Source: Nakazawaea peltata | Taxonomy: Eukaryota; Ascomycota; Pichiomycetes; Alaninales; Pachysolenaceae | Direction of reading: 5' to 3' | DNA: 64,000 nucleotides | Assembly: GCA_001599355.1 (NCBI GenBank) | Contig: BCGQ01000005.1 | Span: 252,222-316,221 of the forward strand | In this document: piece by piece, positions 22,617 through 32,988 of the stretch | Layout of the letters: each line of letters begins with the position of its first letter | Numbering within the stretch: position 1 is the stretch's first letter | Position numbers and translations under genes: made by a program | Notes under the pieces: generated by a model | What the model saw: only the letters and a program-made list of their open reading frames with translations | Database searches by the model: none | What the model was told of the DNA's origin: nothing

Positions 22617-23744
22617 ATGAGGTTAGGGTCTTATCGTACTTTCCTGACGTATATTCTGAAGACTTACAAGTCTTTGGATACTGCTCCCGGTGTTCAATCC
22701 ATACTAGCGACCCCCCTGTTTGTACAATGCACGACCTCTTCCACTAAGAATTCCTCAGTAGCGCTGAGGGGGTCTGTGGCGTGTTCACCACTGGTATTGA
22801 TGGCATGTACTGTGGAGTCAATGAGTATGCTGCTGAAGAGAAGAGATGAATTAATACTGAGTAACAAGGTTGAGAATTTAATTTTAGGGGTTTTTGACTC
22901 GGCTGGCCCCGGTTCTTATAGAGCTGGAATATCTGAATTGTGGACCCCACATTTACTTATAAATTCATTTGAAAGATATAAAGATGATGCCGAGGCCTCG
23001 ACTTGGGGACATGAACAAGGAATATTTGAATTGAATCTTGGCTCCAAACACAGATTCCAGGTTCCCTTGGGTAACACCTTGTTCAATTCTGGATATTTTG
23101 AGACCTTATTCCTTTACCAAAGAGGAGGAACTAACCAGATGACCGAGTCTCAACTTCATAATATTTCTATATCGATTCCAGCACAGGAATTTGACTCGGC
23201 AAAAGTGGAAAAAACCAGTAATTTGATATTTGTAGGTGGAGGCAAGATCACTGACAGTAATTACAATATGGTGAAAGGCATAGATGGTAGATCACTGGCT
23301 TCTTTCCTCGAAGAAAATCCTATACTTTTACAGGAGTTAACTAGAGAATGTAAAATATATGCCAAAGTTGGGGATGAGGATGGGAAAATGTATGAAGTGA
23401 TTGGAGGTGGTGGAGGTGGGTGGGGAGGTCCAAAAGCTTCATTACTTGCATTAACACCTGATCCTGATTCCCCAACTCTTGACTTACCTCTAGGTTCTCC
23501 TATTAATTTCTACCATTTACCCCAATCATTCCGCTCCCGTTATAAAAGGGAGACACATATAAAAAAGGGGAACTCGATCGTAGTAGAATGTACATTAGAG
23601 AGTATTTTAGAGGCGGAAAAGAATAACAATTCTGAGATACCAGGAATTTATGATTCATTTGGAATTGGATCTGAGACGGGATTCTCATATAATGAAGTGA
23701 ATTACCGTCTGTTCGGTGATCTGCTCCACATCACCTCCCCTTGA
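22617..23744 (+). CDS. Conserved-looking protein of unknown function, probably mitochondrial
   Basis: 375 residues; I do not recognise the family with confidence. The first ~50 residues are basic and rich in Ser/Thr with few acids (MRLGSYRTFLTYILKTYKS), like a mitochondrial presequence. The middle has a glycine-proline turn SAGPGSYRAG. A Gly-rich segment GGGGGGWGGPKAS (about residues 261-273) is followed by LTPDPDSP; such a G-rich loop plus W is conserved-looking rather than random. No TM segment is obvious. The frame is uninterrupted and codon use resembles its neighbours, so a real gene is likely. The 3' end carries a short CACCTCCCCTT repeat that crosses the stop. Confidence 0.6.
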   Translation: MRLGSYRTFLTYILKTYKSLDTAPGVQSILATPLFVQCTTSSTKNSSVALRGSVACSPLVLMACTVESMSMLLKRRDELILSNKVENLILGVFDSAGPGSYRAGISELWTPHLLINSFERYKDDAEASTWGHEQGIFELNLGSKHRFQVPLGNTLFNSGYFETLFLYQRGGTNQMTESQLHNISISIPAQEFDSAKVEKTSNLIFVGGGKITDSNYNMVKGIDGRSLASFLEENPILLQELTRECKIYAKVGDEDGKMYEVIGGGGGGWGGPKASLLALTPDPDSPTLDLPLGSPINFYHLPQSFRSRYKRETHIKKGNSIVVECTLESILEAEKNNNSEIPGIYDSFGIGSETGFSYNEVNYRLFGDLLHITSP

Positions 23745-24014
23745 TAGTCACCTCACCTCCCCTTAGTCGATCCCTTTTTTGCATAAAAAGGGGCTGTATA
23801 CTGCGCGAGACGCACCGCTCACCGCCCCAGCCTGCCCTACCCAGCCCTTAACCCATACAAAACAGAGAGTTTAATTTCTTTTTTGGGTGCGCGCCCTCAA
23901 TAGGAAAGGAAACGGGAAAAAATCATAGGCCCAACTTTGAATTTATATAAATAAACTTGTATCTCTCTATACGACGCTAATAGATAACGAAGTAACCAGG
24001 ATATATTCATCAAG

Positions 24015-24859
24015 ATGTCTTTAGCACAGTTTTCCAACATCCCAGTATGTATCATATACGAGAAGTTGAGGGTCATACGGTGAACCGCTATATCAGCGCC
24101 AGGGATTAACTATCGACGATGTGTTGTTCATTTTATCGTGTTTGGGTCGTAGTTAGTCGATGCTGGCGGTTCCAGTTGTGGAGCCTTCTCACCCATTTTA
24201 ATCATTCATACTGACAAACAATCCAGTTCTCAACTATAACTGAAAACCTCAGCCTTGAGCGTCTCAAAGTAAGTATAAATACTCAGCACCTCTTGGCTTC
24301 TATGTGATGTGTCTTGATTTTTTGGTGTCAAAAGTACAAAGTGCGCAGGCGCATCGAGGCCACGCTAAGCTTGGAATCAGGAAGGTACTAACAATGATAG
24401 GCAAATGCCGGTGTTATTCAACAAAAATTCCAATCTTTAAGACCTCCTCAAGAGTTCTTCGATGTCAAAAGATTCTCAAAACCAGCTAACTTTGGTGAAG
24501 TACAACAAAGAGTTACATATAACTTGGGATATTTCCAAGCCAACTACGCTGTGGTCATTGCTCTTTTAAGTGTTTATTCTTTATTAACCAATTTATTGTT
24601 GGTGTTTGTCATTCTCTTCTCTGTTGGAGGTCTTACCTTAATTAACAGATTACAAGGTGAAGATTTGGTCTTGCCATTCGCCAGATTAAACACTCAACAA
24701 TTGTATACTAGTTTGTTGGTAGTCAGTGTTCCATTAGGTTTCTTGGCCAGTCCATTGAGTACCGTTTTATGGTTGATTGGTGCCTCGGGTGTTTCTGTAT
24801 TCAGTCATGCTCTGTTGATGGAGAAACCAATCGAAACCGTCTTTGAGGAGTCGGTTTAA
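24015..24859 (+). CDS. YIP3: Yip3/Pra1-family prenylated-Rab acceptor, three exons
   Basis: Exons are 24015-24044, 24227-24268 and 24401-24859, giving 176 residues, the length of S. cerevisiae Yip3. Intron 1 has GTATGT and TACTGAC at 24209-24215. Intron 2 has GTAAGT and TACTAAC at 24386-24392. All junctions are in phase 0. Exon 3 begins ANAGVIQQKFQSLRPPQEFF and includes NLGYFQANYAV, two hydrophobic hairpins with LLTNLLL and LGFLASPLSTVLWLIGAS, and the C-terminal MEKPIETVF. The protein sits in ER-Golgi membranes and binds prenylated Rab GTPases. A CTG lies at the small residue of HAxLMEKP (Ser in yeast). The 42-nt middle exon is easily missed. Confidence 0.93.
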
Positions 24860-25193
24860 GACAATATATATACTTATTAATATAATTTTACAAAACTACA
24901 AAGAGATATGTTTACTACCAACCTTCGTTTGAAATACTCATCAGCAATTCCACTGCAATAATTTGATATCATTAGGGATTATCCCTCAAATACTATCTAG
25001 CTTAAATTGATTATTGCAAATTGTCATCATCTTTGTATATCAAACAAATAGTTGGACGACTATGGTTGCCTACGTCGTCATAAATAAATGAAGGATCAAG
25101 ATCCAAACTTTATGTATTCTTCAGATTAAACTATATAAACCGCGTTAGAAATAAGTCGTTTGACAAATATAATATATGATTCATAATGACAGT
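24860..25193. other. YIP3-RPL39 convergent intergenic region
   Basis: Two 3' ends face each other here. AT-rich, with poly(A)-signal-like TATATA stretches; no gene seen. Confidence 0.4.
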
Positions 25194-25638
25194 TTAGATG
25201 TTTAACTTAGTTCTTCTCCAGTGTCTTCTCTTGGCGTTGTAACGGATGGTGTTACCAGTTCTTAATCTGATCCATTGTGGCAATGGTCTGTTTTGCTTTT
25301 GGGCCTTAGCCAATTTTTGCTTGGTCTTGAAAGTCTTGAAAGACTGTTGGGGGAAAGTTAGTATATGGGTATTATTAATAGTGATGAAGGGACGGGGTCA
25401 TGGTTGTGAATATAGACTGAGTCGATGAATGCTTCCATGTGATAAATAATGACTCAGCGATAAGAAATTTGTTCATTCCATTCTCCTTTAATTCTACTTC
25501 TTTCATTCGATTGGACCTCTCTTCACTCCTTCTTCCTGGTACCGCTGATGGTAATACATTCACATAAACCGCTGATTCCAGTCACCTCCATCATACATAT
25601 GAGCTTCTGACGCTCTAACACAATCTACATACAGGCAT
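25194..25638 (-). CDS. RPL39: 60S ribosomal protein eL39, two exons
   Basis: Exon 1 is 25633-25638 (ATGCCT only) and exon 2 is 25194-25343 on the minus strand. The 289-nt intron has GTATGT, TACTAAC (plus-strand 25357-25363) and CAG. The 51-residue product [20 protein letters not shown]... ending RRTKLNI matches eL39 in full, including [11 protein letters not shown] and [13 protein letters not shown]. It lines the peptide exit tunnel. An intron right after the second codon is also the S. cerevisiae arrangement. The gene is too short for standard ORF lists. It shares a divergent promoter with RPS22. Confidence 0.96.
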
Positions 25639-26038
25639 CGTTGATATTGACAAAAACAATTGTTTCTTATGGATTCCAAAAGTTAAATTAATATTAAGAA
25701 AAGTTTTTTCTAAAAGAAAAATTGTAAATGAAGGTGAAAAAAAATTTTCCCTCAGTTAAGGGAAGGTAGTGCGCAAGATGTAGAAAAGAGGGAGAAGAGA
25801 ATTGGTGGAGATGGAAATTAAGTATGGAAGAGGTGCGCAGTGAACATTTGAGAAAAAGAGCACAAGAGAACTATAAGAAAAGTTGGAAATAAGTGTGACT
25901 GCGTTTTTCAAATCTGAGGCTGTCTGGGATCCCAGAGCTTGGAAAAAAAAAAGGGAAAAATAATTTTTCATATAGTTGAAAATTTATTGATATTTTGTTT
26001 TCAGTCTAATACCAAACATCAAAGTTTAATATATCAAG
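25639..26038. promoter_or_regulatory. RPL39-RPS22 divergent ribosomal-protein promoter
   Basis: 400 bp between two ribosomal-protein genes transcribed apart. It holds a HomolD box (25894-25901), TGCGCA at 25770-25775 and 25834-25839, and long A/T tracts at both ends. No gene seen. Confidence 0.65.
25894..25901 (-). promoter_or_regulatory. HomolD box between RPL39 and RPS22
   Basis: The plus strand reads TGTGACTG, the complement of CAGTCACA, the HomolD core known from fission-yeast ribosomal-protein promoters. The same 8-mer occurs upstream of RPS14. It lies about 138 bp before RPS22. Confidence 0.7.
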
Positions 26039-26431
26039 ATGACTAGAACTTCTGCTTTGGCTGACGCCTTGAACGCTATTAACAACGCTGAGAAGACCGG
26101 TAAACGTCAAGTTTTGATCAGACCTTCCTCCAAGGTCATCATCAAGTTCTTGTCCGTTATGCAAAAGCACGGTTACATTGGTGAATTCGAATACATTGAT
26201 GACCACAGATCCGGTAAGATCGTCATCCAATTGAACGGTAGATTGAACAAGTGTGGTGTCATCTCCCCAAGATACAACGTTAAGATTGGTGACATTGAGA
26301 AGTGGACTGACAACTTGTTGCCAGCTAGACAATTCGGTTTCGTCATCTTGACCACCTCTGCTGGTATTATGGACCACGAGGAGGCCAGAAGAAAGCACGT
26401 CTCTGGTAAGATTTTGGGTTTCGTCTACTAA
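26039..26431 (+). CDS. RPS22: 40S ribosomal protein uS8
   Basis: 130 residues, intronless, start [19 protein letters not shown]. It matches uS8 over its whole length, including [23 protein letters not shown] and the C-terminal GKILGFVY. It is an early-assembling central-domain protein of the small subunit. No in-frame CTG is present, as expected for a highly expressed gene avoiding a rare codon. Divergent from RPL39, with a HomolD box between. Confidence 0.98.
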   Translation: MTRTSALADALNAINNAEKTGKRQVLIRPSSKVIIKFLSVMQKHGYIGEFEYIDDHRSGKIVIQLNGRLNKCGVISPRYNVKIGDIEKWTDNLLPARQFGFVILTTSAGIMDHEEARRKHVSGKILGFVY

Positions 26432-26946
26432 ACGACTTTCATTGCTTGTACTATTTAAAACACAACGATAATAAACGAAGAAAACTCATAATTAAGATTT
26501 AAGATATTATGTAGAGATATTGGGTTTCCGTTACCCGCTGTAGTCATTCAACAGATATCACCTGTTCTACAACAACGGCACCTATCGTCATCTTTAGTTC
26601 CACCTGTAGTCGTCCCTGACTGAACCCTTCCCCTCATCCTTCCCATCTTCAATTGTATTTCCACCGCCCCTATTTCCACCCCTCCGCTCACCAACTTTCT
26701 GTAATTGTGACTGTTATTTTCCTTTTTCAGTTACTCACCGCGCGACTCCATACAAAGAACTAAGCTCCATTTTATCCCCAATTTTCTCTCTTTTCAACAT
26801 CATCACACCAAAACTTACACACAAAAATTTTTTCCTTCTTTTTCTTCTTGCCAGAGAAAAAGTTTTTCAATTCAAAAAAATTTTTATACTAATAAATTAA
26901 CTTGATTGTAATACATCAGATACGTTCAACAAAGTATATATCAAAT
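26432..26946. promoter_or_regulatory. RPS22-RPS14 intergenic region, RPS14 promoter
   Basis: No gene seen. The region has a pyrimidine-rich stretch (about 26600-26700), a HomolD box (26706-26713), a GC word (ACCGCGCGACTCC, about 26738) and T/A tracts before RPS14. Confidence 0.55.
26706..26713 (-). promoter_or_regulatory. HomolD box upstream of RPS14
   Basis: TGTGACTG on the plus strand, identical to the box between RPL39 and RPS22, and about 240 bp before the RPS14 ATG. Confidence 0.65.
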
Positions 26947-27742
26947 ATGGCTCCACGTATGTGTGAATTAGTTAATAGGGTGAAGTGAAAGTGTATTTGT
27001 GACCTGCAAATGTTGGAAAGCAAGAATTATGAATGATCAAACGTTGGAAGTAATCGATCCCATGACCGTCAACAAGAGATGGACGAAAATCAACGAAGGA
27101 ATTAAATGAGGAACCATCAATAATTCAACTGTAGGAATCAGATGGGTTGAATTAGAATATGAGTATTTTGAATGGAGAGATTGAAAGATGGTGTGATCTT
27201 GATCAAAGCATCGACAAATACACCTCTCAAATGGGACTATAAATTTCAACATTAACCTGGCAACATGACTACACTTCGCTCCCAGTTCAAATCATTAAAT
27301 CATTTATACTAACTCAAATATAGAAAACGTTACCCTTGGTCCACAAGCCCGTGATGGACAACAAGTTTTCGGTGTTGCAAGAATCTTTGCTTCTTTCAAC
27401 GATACCTTCGTCCACATTACCGATTTGTCCGGTAAGGAAACCATCGCCAGAGTTACTGGTGGTATGAAGGTTAAGGCTGACCGTGATGAGTCTTCCCCAT
27501 ACGCTGCCATGTTGGCCGCCCAAGATGCTGCTGCTAAGTGTAAGGAGGTTGGTATCACCGCCGTCCACGTCAAGATCAGAGCTACCGGTGGTACTCACAC
27601 CAAGACCCCAGGTCCAGGTGGTCAATCCGCTTTGAGAGCTTTGGCTAGATCCGGTTTGAGAATCGGTAGAATTGAGGATGTTACCCCAGTTCCATCTGAC
27701 TCCACCAGAAAGAAGGGTGGTAGAAGAGGTAGAAGACTTTAA
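26947..27742 (+). CDS. RPS14: 40S ribosomal protein uS11, two exons
   Basis: Exon 1 is 26947-26956 (10 nt) and exon 2 is 27324-27742. The 367-nt intron has GTATGT, TACTAAC at 27307-27313 and TAG. The spliced 142-residue protein starts [14 protein letters not shown] and then matches uS11 almost perfectly: [39 protein letters not shown] and the end [13 protein letters not shown]. It sits on the platform of the small subunit near the E site and mRNA exit. S. cerevisiae RPS14 genes also have a 5' intron. The N-terminus is a few residues longer than in yeast. I saw no snoRNA in the intron. Confidence 0.97.
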
Positions 27743-28510
27743 TTTGTCTGTATGTTTTTTACTTCCTTCTTACCTCTTTTTTTTGCACATCAAAAGATAT
27801 ATCTATAAAAACTGTTTTATAATCAATTAAATATCATAATCGGTTTATTGAATGTTCTGTAGTGTTTAGTATGTTGGTTATAGTTATTGAATAAGTGTTG
27901 AAAATATTTGGTAGTGTGATGTGTATCAATATCCCGATTAGGACAAAATATCCCCTCGTAGTTAAGAGTAGGTTTGATTTAAAGGTGATGGAGTAACAAT
28001 AGGTATGGGGTATGAAGCCTGCTCATTTCTTCAATTTCGATTTGTCTCTACTTACTGGTTCATGAATTATAGTTTGAGGGTTACTTGTTGTTTGGGTCTT
28101 CGGGTCTTTTAATATCCTATATAGTACACCCCTCTTACAATCTCACACTATTTAACTAGGTGCTAACTTTTGCTAGATTGTATTAGGCTGTACTATCCAG
28201 TTCCAGTCTGTAATACTCAACTGCCTCACCTTCATCTACTCTCTCAATATCACACCGTTTTTAAATCTCCATAATCCCCTACATATCCCACCTTCCCCTA
28301 CACATCCCTCCTCTCTATCACTTACCCTGGATCCTCCCACAATATTAAAGTGCTCTGGGATTTTTTACCCTTTTAGGAAATAGGGGAAAGATTAAGCTTA
28401 TTCTCAGAGGGGTTTACTGATAAGCATCGAAGGGGTATATAAATAAATGAAATATTGATCTGTGGAAGGGGTCGAGGAAATAAACATAACAAACAAATAT
28501 TCAGACAGTC
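27743..28510. other. Intergenic region between RPS14 and the DUF3445 gene
   Basis: About 770 bp, AT-rich with a pyrimidine-rich stretch (about 28250-28345). A TATA-like TATATAAATAAATG lies at about 28436-28449. No gene or RNA motif recognised. Confidence 0.4.
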
Positions 28511-29851
28511 ATGGGTGATATTAACCCTTTTTTAATACTTGTTGGGGCCGTCGTGGTCTCCCTCCTCTTATCTTATAACCATATAAAAATGTTATTTGCC
28601 AAAAAGAGAAGAGTCAGTTTTGCAGATGAGAGGGGGATGAAGGATCGTAGAAATTCGTATCATTCGAGTCCAGACGATCCTATTCCTCAGCCAACTCCAT
28701 TAATGATTAAGCCTGAAGATGTTGCTACTTACGATGATAGACCTTGGAGACCTTTCAGATGGCCTTATCATCAAACTATGAGTATTTATAAGTTGGATCC
28801 AAATCACTGGCTTGATATGGATAAGTATTATGTACATTATATAGAGGAGAAGAAGAGGATTTTCCATGAGTATGGAGATGAGAATATTGGGTGGTTACCT
28901 GAAGCATTTGATGCTTGCCTTGAGTTGATGGAGATGGTTAAAGATCATATGTTAATTAGGTACCCTCTTTTATTCACTACTAAAGACAAGGGGGTGCATG
29001 TGAAGAATGAGCTCACAGGTGAGATTTTGGATTTCACGACTCCTTTGAAAGATCATCCTTTGGTTTATGTTTCCAAAATGGCCAAGGAAGATTTCTATAT
29101 TGTTTTGAAAGATGAAGCCACCGGACTCCATCATTTAAAAGCTGCTGCTGTACCTTTCCCTGGTGGATCCTTTGGTATTAAAGAAAAATTAGGTAGAAAT
29201 TTGGATGTAATTCATGCGGATGTTCCTTATTATGAAGAAAAATTGAAGAAATCTATGGAAAGATGGTTTGGTAAGATGCAACCAGCAGATTTAGTCGAAA
29301 GAGCTTCCTGGTATATTTCTTGGGATCATAAATTGATGTGCAATAATGTGTATGCTTTGAAAGAGAACGAAAAGGTTAATGAGGGTGTACCACCAGATCA
29401 GTTCAATGTCAGAGTAGAAAGACAAACATTGAGAAGATTACCAAAATCGAAACTGATCATCTTCACGAATCATCCTGTGTTTTATTCGATTGACGAGATG
29501 AAAGATGAGCCTTTGGTCCCATCTCTTATTAAGAAGATCATTTTTGAAGCCCCAGAAGGTATTATCAAATATAAGAATTTTGAGAGTTTCAGAGATCATA
29601 TCTCGGATTATTTACAGAGTTTAATTGATAGACAGATTAAAATGGGCATAATCAAGGAAGATACACCTTTAAAAACTTTGCCAACTTATCCTTTTGCTCA
29701 TTTTGTGAATGAACAGGATAAAAAACATGGATGGACTAACCCACTGCATGGGGATCCGACGAAAAATTATACCGAGATTGCTAAGGCTGAGCTTAGAGAG
29801 GAGAAAATTTTAAGGGAACAGAAGGGGATGGAACAAAGTATTTCAGCTTAA
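28511..29851 (+). CDS. DUF3445 / heme-dependent oxidative N-demethylase-like membrane-anchored protein
   Basis: 446 residues. Residues 7-24 are a single hydrophobic anchor (FLILVGAVVVSLLLSYNH), followed by a basic KKRRVSF stretch. The rest resembles the fungal DUF3445 family related to the alpha subunit of heme-dependent oxidative N-demethylase. Recognisable pieces are RPWRPFRWPYHQTM (residues 77-90), DxxYxxxIEEKKRIF, an FPGGSFGIKEKLGRNLDVIH stretch and RVERQTLRRLPKS. In this family the substrate in fungi is unknown. The anchor suggests ER or another membrane with a cytosolic catalytic part. S. cerevisiae has no obvious counterpart that I know. The family call is from motif memory. Confidence 0.7.
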   Translation: MGDINPFLILVGAVVVSLLLSYNHIKMLFAKKRRVSFADERGMKDRRNSYHSSPDDPIPQPTPLMIKPEDVATYDDRPWRPFRWPYHQTMSIYKLDPNHWLDMDKYYVHYIEEKKRIFHEYGDENIGWLPEAFDACLELMEMVKDHMLIRYPLLFTTKDKGVHVKNELTGEILDFTTPLKDHPLVYVSKMAKEDFYIVLKDEATGLHHLKAAAVPFPGGSFGIKEKLGRNLDVIHADVPYYEEKLKKSMERWFGKMQPADLVERASWYISWDHKLMCNNVYALKENEKVNEGVPPDQFNVRVERQTLRRLPKSKLIIFTNHPVFYSIDEMKDEPLVPSLIKKIIFEAPEGIIKYKNFESFRDHISDYLQSLIDRQIKMGIIKEDTPLKTLPTYPFAHFVNEQDKKHGWTNPLHGDPTKNYTEIAKAELREEKILREQKGMEQSISA

Positions 29852-30184
29852 TAAATTTATATTTATAATTACTGTAATAGTACACTACTCTTACCACATT
29901 ACTCTCTCACAATCCTCTTACAGATTTTCTCAATCAAATTATTGCTAATCCCTTAGCATCTTCTGACCCCTTCCTACACCTAAAACACCCCCTTCGCTCC
30001 CTTATAATGAGCGCGCCTTTTTTCGTAATAACATTTCCTAAAAAGGAAATTTTCGCAATTAAAAATAAAGAAAAATATTTCGTGTAGCGTTTATTTTTGT
30101 AGGGATATTTATAGGAAAGAGCGCGCTTTAAACACGACTAGGATAGAACATAGGTTAGAGGATAAAGTTAAAGAAACAACAGTG
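29852..30184. other. CDC6 promoter region
   Basis: No gene seen. GCGCGC words occur twice (about 30010-30016 and 30121-30126), with A/T tracts between. There is no exact ACGCGT, although CDC6 is cell-cycle regulated in yeast. Confidence 0.4.
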
Positions 30185-31768
30185 ATGAAGAGACCTCTTG
30201 AAGTTCAAAGTGATCTGACAAGGAATAAACGACCATGTGTTGAGGTTGGAACTAAATTGAAATCTGTCCAGTCGAAGCCTATCGATTTAGGGATGATGTC
30301 CCCTCCAGTGACACCTGAGAAGCAGAGGGTTGTTGACTTGGAGAGCGGGATAACACCTCGAAAGAATTTGGCGTCTCTTTTGGCGTCACCTCCAGTGACT
30401 CCTAAGAAACCGGTAGAATCGGTGACTAGATCTAAGGGCTCCATATATACACCTATTAAACTGTTGTTCAGTAGGACGTGTTCTTCATCGGGAGAAACTA
30501 TTACAGACTCGGTACTTCCAGCCAGAGAATTAGAACTGCATAAATTGAACAAATTCATATTAACAAAGACCACGAAATCAGAATCTGGTTCCTTATATAT
30601 ATCTGGACCACCAGGTACTGGAAAGACAGCCCAAACTACTAGAACAATCACATCATTTTTACTGAGACACAAATCTGGATCTGGATCTGGATCTGGATCT
30701 GGAACATTCCATGATTTGGATTTAGGATCCTCTAATAAGAAATCTCGTGTTGCTTATATTCAGTTGAACTGTATGGTGATGGAGAAACCAGAACATATCT
30801 ACGACGCAATTTGTAGAAAATTAATAGGAAAGGATGAGAATTCCGGAAGAAGATACACCTCAAGTGATTTGGAGTCTATGTTAATGGATGATAAGATCCT
30901 GGATATGTCAATTGTTGTTCTTGATGAATTGGACAACTTAATCAAGGGTAACCAACAGATTTTATTTGAGTTATTCTCATATGCTAGCAGTAAACAAAAG
31001 ACCCGTTTAATATTGATTGGTATTGCTAACGCATTGGATTTAACAGACAGATTTCTTCCGAGATTGAATAGTAACAAAATCAATCCTAGTTTGGTTCAAT
31101 TCTTACCATATTCTAGTGACCAAATTAAGACTGTTATTTCTCATAAATTGCAAAGCATTGGAGCTTCTGGGATATTTCATCCTCTGGCCATTCAATTATG
31201 CTCTAAAAAAACAGCATCTAATACTGGAGATTTAAGAAAACTGTTTGATATTTGTTACAAATCATTAGAATTGGTGGAATCTTCGGCAAAGAGAGCCTTT
31301 ACAGATCTGGAATTTGAAAACTTACAACTCTCTGTACTGCCAAAAGTCACCATTCTGAATGTCGCCAAAGTTTGTTCGATTGTATTCAATTCTTCCAACT
31401 TCGGAACTACTGATTTGGTCAAAAACAAGTTGGAGTCCTTAAACTTACAACAGAAGACAGTATTAACATCATTACACAAATTTCAAATCGATAACAATAG
31501 CAACAAACAGCCATTGAGTATCAATGACTTTTACGAATTTTACAGAACTCAAATCAAATTAGATAACTTGATTGGAATGTTGAAAAAAGGGGAATTCCTT
31601 GAAGTCATCACCACTTTAGAAAGCTTCGGTATGATTAATACTGGTGGAGGATTTACTAAGAAAAAGGCCGAATTTGGATCGAATAAAATTAGTTGCAATA
31701 TTCGTCCAGAAGATCTTTTAAGGATTGTTGAGGGTGTTCCGATATTGAGAAAGCTTATTACTGAGTGA
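30185..31768 (+). CDS. CDC6: Cdc6 replication-licensing AAA+ ATPase
   Basis: 527 residues from the ATG at 30185; a GTG one codon earlier is not a start. The N-terminus has CDK-type sites in two matching segments (SPPVTPEK and SPPVTPKK) plus ITPRK. The AAA+ domain has Walker A SGPPGTGKT, Walker B VVLDELDNL and a sensor-like RLILIGIANALDLTDRFLPRL. A winged-helix region follows (residues about 390-520). Cdc6 binds ORC in G1 and loads Mcm2-7. ORC1 is the main alternative, but it would carry a BAH domain and be much longer. A (GSGSG) insert sits at residues 165-172, between the Walker motifs, encoded by a GGATCT repeat. Confidence 0.9.
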   Translation: MKRPLEVQSDLTRNKRPCVEVGTKLKSVQSKPIDLGMMSPPVTPEKQRVVDLESGITPRKNLASLLASPPVTPKKPVESVTRSKGSIYTPIKLLFSRTCSSSGETITDSVLPARELELHKLNKFILTKTTKSESGSLYISGPPGTGKTAQTTRTITSFLLRHKSGSGSGSGSGTFHDLDLGSSNKKSRVAYIQLNCMVMEKPEHIYDAICRKLIGKDENSGRRYTSSDLESMLMDDKILDMSIVVLDELDNLIKGNQQILFELFSYASSKQKTRLILIGIANALDLTDRFLPRLNSNKINPSLVQFLPYSSDQIKTVISHKLQSIGASGIFHPLAIQLCSKKTASNTGDLRKLFDICYKSLELVESSAKRAFTDLEFENLQLSVLPKVTILNVAKVCSIVFNSSNFGTTDLVKNKLESLNLQQKTVLTSLHKFQIDNNSNKQPLSINDFYEFYRTQIKLDNLIGMLKKGEFLEVITTLESFGMINTGGGFTKKKAEFGSNKISCNIRPEDLLRIVEGVPILRKLITE

Positions 31769-31986
31769 TTTTGCCAACTTTAACCCACTTAATAGAGATC
31801 CCCTTGTTGGGGTCACCCCCCTCGGGATCACCCCCATTGGGGATACCTGTATATTATTGTACTTTTACACACGACCTTTAATAGAATACGCTAAAAAATT
31901 TTCGAGAGTAAAAAAGGAAATAAAAGACGAAAATCGACGGGTTAATTGAAGAGAAGGATAAGTATTGATACGAAATATATACCAAG

Positions 31987-32601
31987 ATGTCTGGTAAGTG
32001 GATGATTTGAGAATGGGAGAAGATTTGGAGATGGATTACTAACATTTTTGATAGTTGATTTCAACACTTTAGCTCGTAAGTAGAATGAATAGATGGGGTG
32101 TAAGGGCGGTAAGAGGCGAAATAGCACGCCAGAAGACAGGTCAGAAGACACCTCAACTACCCCCCTCAGTCAATGATAATCAATACTAACATATTCAGAA
32201 CAATTCTGTGAATTCTACTACAACCAATTCGACACCGACAGATCGCAATTGGGTAACTTATACGTAAGTATTTGATAGACAAGATCACGTGCCAAATAAA
32301 TATACTAACTCAAGTTAAGAGAGACCAATCTATGTTGACCTTCGAGTCATCTCAATTACAAGGTGCTAAGAACATTGTCGAGAAGTTGGTCAACTTGGGT
32401 TTCCAAAAGGTTAAGCACAGAATTTCTACTTTAGATGCTCAACCAGCTTCTCCAGCCGGTGATGTTTTAGTCATGGTTACTGGTGAGTTATTGATTGATG
32501 AGGAACAAAATTCTCAACGTTACTCTCAAGTTTTCCATTTGATTCCAGATGGAAACTCTTATTATGTTTTCAATGACATTTTCAGATTGAACTACTCTTA
32601 G
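31987..32601 (+). CDS. NTF2: Nuclear transport factor 2, four exons
   Basis: Exons are 31987-31993, 32055-32075, 32199-32263 and 32320-32601, giving 124 residues. TACTAAC occurs in each intron (32037-32043, 32184-32190, 32303-32309); introns are 61, 123 and 56 nt. The spliced start [20 protein letters not shown] and the rest ([53 protein letters not shown]) match S. cerevisiae Ntf2 nearly residue for residue. It carries Ran-GDP into the nucleus. The first three exons total only 93 nt, so most gene finders would start at an internal ATG. The S. cerevisiae gene has no intron. Confidence 0.97.
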
Positions 32602-32988
32602 AGAGTAATAGAATTGATTATTTATATTGATGTAGATGAGTAGAGGTTGTTGGTAGTTGGCTCGGTCCTGCCTCACTTCCTTAGTTTTTCTTGGGCTTCT
32701 TTAAGTTCAGTTAGTTTTTCTTAGCCTTCCTTGATTTTCCTTAGTTTTACTGATTTTCCTTAAGTTTTCCTGATTTCCCACGCTTGCCTTAGGTTTGGCT
32801 TAAGTTTCCTTAAGTTTCGTCTCCTTCACATCCAATTTCATAATTTGCTCTTCTTTTCTTAGTCTTATTATTTCCTCACTTGATTCGATTTGATAATTTG
32901 CTCATCTTCCGACTTTTTACCAATCACGCATAAAATACGCCAAATCTACCCGTGTCCAGTTGAGAACAAGTTCAGTAAGAATCCAAAA
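32602..32988. other. NTF2-AIM21 intergenic region with pyrimidine-rich degenerate repeat
   Basis: No gene. From about 32676 to 32830 the sequence is a degenerate array of TTTTCCTTAAG-like words (CTTAGTTTTTC, GATTTTCCTTA, AAGTTTCCTTAAGTTTC). This looks like slippage-driven low-complexity DNA. Confidence 0.6.

Noticed and set aside
30670-30705. GGATCT repeat in CDC6 as a possible frameshift or mobile insert
   Set aside because: The repeat is in frame, encodes Gly-Ser pairs in a loop, and does not disrupt the AAA+ motifs.
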